From contig JAJKFH010003229.1 of the NCBI GenBank assembly GCA_023333565.1, positions 2,578,001-2,642,000 on the forward strand: a stretch of DNA of 64,000 bases. Reading direction: 5' to 3'. The notes under the pieces are model-generated. The model worked only from the letters and a program-made list of their open reading frames with translations. It was not told where the DNA came from and ran no database searches. This stretch comes from Puffinus mauretanicus. Lineage: Eukaryota; Chordata; Aves; Procellariiformes; Procellariidae. Positions 60,025 to 64,000 of this stretch are shown here, one piece after another (the first letter of the stretch is position 1; every line of letters begins with the position of its first letter). Made by a program: the position numbers and the translations under genes.

Positions 60025-63000
60025 TTGGTCGACAAACCTTCCCATCAATAATGTCAGTGACTTTTTCCAAAAATCTGCAGGACTAGGCTGAAAGAACAGC
60101 CCCTCATACCTGTGGTGGCCGATTTCCCATCTCGTTTCTCAATGTGAGCATGAGACTCTGCTCAGGCAAAGCTGGTTTGGTTTGTGCACATCAGCTGTCC
60201 TCCTTCCCTCCCTCCTGCTGTGGCCCTGTGAAGACCTCGTGAGTGGCCAGCACAAGCTGCTTCCCAGACAGGAGAGGATGCTCTAACCCTACCAGAGTCA
60301 TCCGTCACATGCTCCAAATAATGCATGGTTTCCTTCTACTGTGGTCAACCAAATTGCACTAAAACAGTATTCTCATTCCCCCAGCAACTTTCCAAGTCTT
60401 AAAGGCGTTTGACCCTGTAAGACAACAGACAAGCTGCGTCTGCGGAAAAAGTCTGAACCAAGCTGATAAGCACTTCAGAAAAAATAGTGAACATACAGTC
60501 CTTTCAGGGTACAACTCCTACAAATGCACAAGTATAAGGTATGGCAGTTGTTTATCATTATTGTGACAGAGGAGCTTGCAGTACATTTGTAATTTAAACT
60601 AAGTCAGTCATGACGTGGAGGCCAGTAATTTTAATCGTAAGATTATCTTTTTCTCACTCCTCAGTAGCAAGTTATAAACACCTTTCTTTGCAGTTTATTA
60701 CATTTAATTAAACAGAAGATCATTAGTGTATGACTCTTGGCTTCTATCCTGTTTTTCCAGAAATTAAAGTTTAGTTTGCATACACATTTCAACTTAAGTA
60801 CATTAATCACCTATCACAGTCCTTCAGCTTAATTTCACATATCATAAATGTTTGTGCATTAAAGCTATTGGCTGTGTCCCAGTGAAGATATTCCAGGTGA
60901 ATGTTTGACAAGGACATTAATAAATGTACTAGAGTGAGCCGATCAAAACTTTGGCTATTTTTACAGTTTCTTTATGCATTTCAAAACTGTAAACAAATCA
61001 TATAAAAAATACATAGTTTGTGGCAAATCAGAAAAGCTAAATAGGTATCGATGAAGACATTTAGATTTACACTGCATAAAAATTCAGCTACCGGAAGCAT
61101 TAAGGAAAAAAAACAGTGTACCGATTTTGAAGATGGCTTTATTGTAAAAGCTCAAATCCAAACTCAAATTATTCCATGTGGAATATGTTAATTGAGATTT
61201 ATATCTATTAACACATATGGCTAGCTTAGTTCAGCTGCCTTAACATAGGCATAAGGTGTCATTTGAGATGTCCAAAGGATCTGAGATGTTAGCAAGCTGG
61301 TGGCAGATATGAGACAAGACCTCCAGGAGACCCATGTCCTTTTGAACTGGCAGCTGGAGCCAGGTAGGTCCCTAGGGCATCTCAAATGGCATTTGACATT
61401 TGGGAACTGGATCAGGAACTCTAAAATTTCACTTCAGTAAATATTATAGGAAAGATAACGTTCCCTCTTTGGGTATTGCTACAATAGGGAAAAAAATTGC
61501 GTGACTGTCAATTTAAACAGTTCAAAGTTCTGTTTGAAGTGTACTCCTTTGAAGCCTTGGTGTTGGTATTGCCATAGATCCACTTGTAACCTTGGAGGGT
61601 AATGTTGCTCTCACTTAAGGTAATGGCAGGTCTTTCCTTTGCTCCTTTCAAGAGCTCTTTTGAGATACAAGACCAATAATAGGTATGAGCAGCAGGGTAT
61701 ATGGTGGCACCACTTGTTTGGCAGAGGGTGTGAAGGCACTAGGTTTGGTGGGGGAGTAGGACACCTGGTTGAACGGCTGAAAGACGAACCCCATGGGGAG
61801 AAAGGAAGAGAACAGAGCAGACTTTTCCATTCAGTGGGAACGTCTTCCAAAGGACAAGGAACCTTTCCATAGACCAAAAATACCCACCCATTTTTGACCT
61901 AGCTAAGGGCTGCTGTAGTTTTCTATTACCCTTTTTTTGCTTTGTTTTCCTTTCCCTTTCTCAAAATAATGGCCTCTGTTGGAGAGAGTTAATTCCAAAG
62001 GCAGTGGCCATATATTTACCTGTATGAGAGAGCAGAGAAACCTACATGGGCAGAGTCTCAAGAGCAAGCTTGAGATGTCTAGCTTGACTAAGAGCTCTTC
62101 TGAGGCTCAATTTGTAACTCTATATGACAATTCAAGCAATGTAGTTAGACTCCTCTTTTTCTGAATTCTTGTCGGGGAGACACTATCTTCTACTACTTGT
62201 TATAAAGGGAAATTGGCCACATAACTTATCCAGAGTTAACTGCCACCAACAGTCTTCCAGTGGTCGTATCTCCTAGACATATCCCATATGCTTAGCATGA
62301 GAATCAATATGTGAAAATGAAGACTTCACATGCAGGCGGGTTGTCATTTCTATAGGCATCAGGCCTGTGACTTCATCCTTTCTATGTGACATTGGCAGGG
62401 CACCAGAAGAACAAAATTTGAAACATGCCTCTGAAATAAAATACCACTTAAATGGTCTCTTTACGGCTTAAAAGACAACAGAGTATGCAAAGTAGCAACA
62501 AACGGGCCATTCATACTTCTGTCCAATGGTAGAGTTCCTTTATTCACCAAAGAATCTTGCTCCATTCTGCAAATATTATGAATATTAAATTCCAGATCAG
62601 CCAGATAAGAGCCTATTTTGTAATAAAATCAATGTGCACTTGTATGTCATTTGGACTTCTTTGACAGCTATGAATAAGACATTAATAAGGTGCTTTTTAT
62701 GCTCAATTTTAACCAATGACATTTGCAGGTAAATGAATTTAAAGTTTTCACATGACAAAAGCACATTCCTAACATGAAGGAAAAGTACACCTGCCTATGA
62801 ACTTCAACAAGGTTTTCTGCAGTAATGATCTAAACACCCTAATATTAGCACAAGTGATGTGGTGTTAGGTTTCCACTAGGATGAACGTGTTAGAATGGGC
62901 AAAACCTCACTTAATGCCATATAGTACATTACTGAAATTGTGTTTCTAATCTGTAAGTACATTACATCATGAGTCATTCAAAGGAAAGGGCAGAGTTTCC

Positions 63001-64000
63001 TGCCCAATTCATTACAAAAAGAAAGTGACATTTAGAAGGTAAAATATGAGAAATGGGAACTGTATCTCACAGGTAGAGTTCTTTTTTCTCATGAGAATTC
63101 TTTTATTTAAATAAAAAAGAAAATACCAGAATTCTGTCTCACTAGCTGAAAATTATCAAGCTTGTTTCTTAAAGGTATAGGACATCTAAATGGAAGAGTT
63201 ACTAAAAACGAAATGTTAGCTCCTCATATGTAATTCAGCATAGCTTTATTTACATTATTTGGGAACCTAGATAGGGGTATAGAAAAATTTCACATGGAAG
63301 AGCGGTTTTCTGGGTTTTTTTCATTGTTGTTTAAATACTAGATTGTACCCTTCAAGGCATCTGAACAGCAAACCCTATTACAGTGTGAAAAATATTGTAG
63401 AGAAGATACCAAGCCAGCACTGGAAAGATTCACCACAGATCACCTTCTATTTACATGGATTAAACACTTCTGGTGTTACTGAGAGGCAAATGAAAGGAAA
63501 GTCTGACCTTGTAAGGGTAATATGAAATGTGTATCCAGTTCTAAGCACTTAAGTATATATGAGTTTTTATAAAGACAGTGGGGGGTTTTTTGAAAAATAT
63601 TTCACATCAGCATGTACTTGCGTTCTCCTCACCAAATGTGTGTCATTGTTCCACTTTCATCTAGCCCTCTAACCAAACTTGCCAGTGTGGTGATTTAAAA
63701 ACACCGAACTAGTTGCAGAGAATGGAGACAAATGTGATCTTGTTAATTTTGTCATGTCGTTAAACATCAAAACTAAGCACTACAGACAAACTAAACAAAA
63801 GCTAATTGGAACCCAGAGCATCCCTTTATGAGCATTTATTGATCACAACCTGCTCCATGGTGTTTGGAGATGAACAGAATACCGAAAGTATGAAGGAAAC
63901 TTCAGTGCTGAGCACGGGGATGAATAGTTCCTCTGACTCCTGTACGTTAAACAAGGGTTTAAGAGATCAAGACAGCAGATGTCTGATGCCTACCTACAGA
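60025..64000. other. Gene-free stretch to window end
   Basis: AT-rich unique-looking DNA with a slightly GC-richer part at about 60160-60300 and another at 61700-61830. The longest open frame is 88 codons and no domain, RNA gene or repeat family is recognised. If a gene spans this region, its exons are not visible here. Confidence 0.65.

Overview
This window looks like AT-rich, gene-poor DNA from a bird chromosome, probably from the Neoaves. Two things point there: CR1 LINE copies that end in the avian ATTCTATG-type 3' repeat, and solo LTRs of endogenous retroviruses (ERVs) that I recognise from memory as avian families. No species can be named. I found no host protein-coding gene, no rRNA or tRNA gene and no CRISPR array. 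The two longest open frames (196 and 200 codons) both lie inside mobile elements: the 200-codon frame is CR1 reverse transcriptase, and the 196-codon frame is an artefact of a GC-rich LTR read on the wrong strand. Other frames outside the elements are at most 162 codons, carry no motif I recognise, and fit chance. The window could be intergenic or sit in a large intron; the sequence does not decide this.

Layout. Positions 1-5266 are featureless. A 1,011-bp solo LTR on the minus strand (5272-6282) is flanked by a perfect 5-bp target duplication. Positions 6288-18215 hold simple repeats and one small CpG patch. A 385-bp solo LTR on the minus strand (18222-18606) has a perfect 6-bp duplication, TATA box and poly(A) signal. 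About 30 kb from 18613 to 48727 hold no mobile element I can recognise. That stretch has microsatellites, two small CpG-dense patches (about 32.2 kb and 33.6-33.9 kb), short tandem duplications and two striking AT-rich palindromes near 43.55 kb.

The right quarter is richer in mobile elements. It has a CR1 3' scrap (48728-48818), a 545-bp solo LTR on the plus strand (53825-54369), a 1.2-kb 5'-truncated CR1 with most of the reverse transcriptase (54675-55910), and a second, more decayed CR1 3' fragment (59570-60024). The 545-bp LTR carries a perfect cAMP-response-element palindrome just upstream of its TATA box.

These parts do not form a pathway. They are independent insertions: three LTR insertions, each collapsed to a solo LTR by recombination, and three 5'-truncated LINE insertions. 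I found no convincing new biological system. The items most worth a second look are the three solo LTRs with intact promoter signals, the CpG-dense patch at 33.6-33.9 kb, the double palindrome at 43.5 kb, and the long stretch lacking recognisable repeats, which should be tested for conserved noncoding elements.
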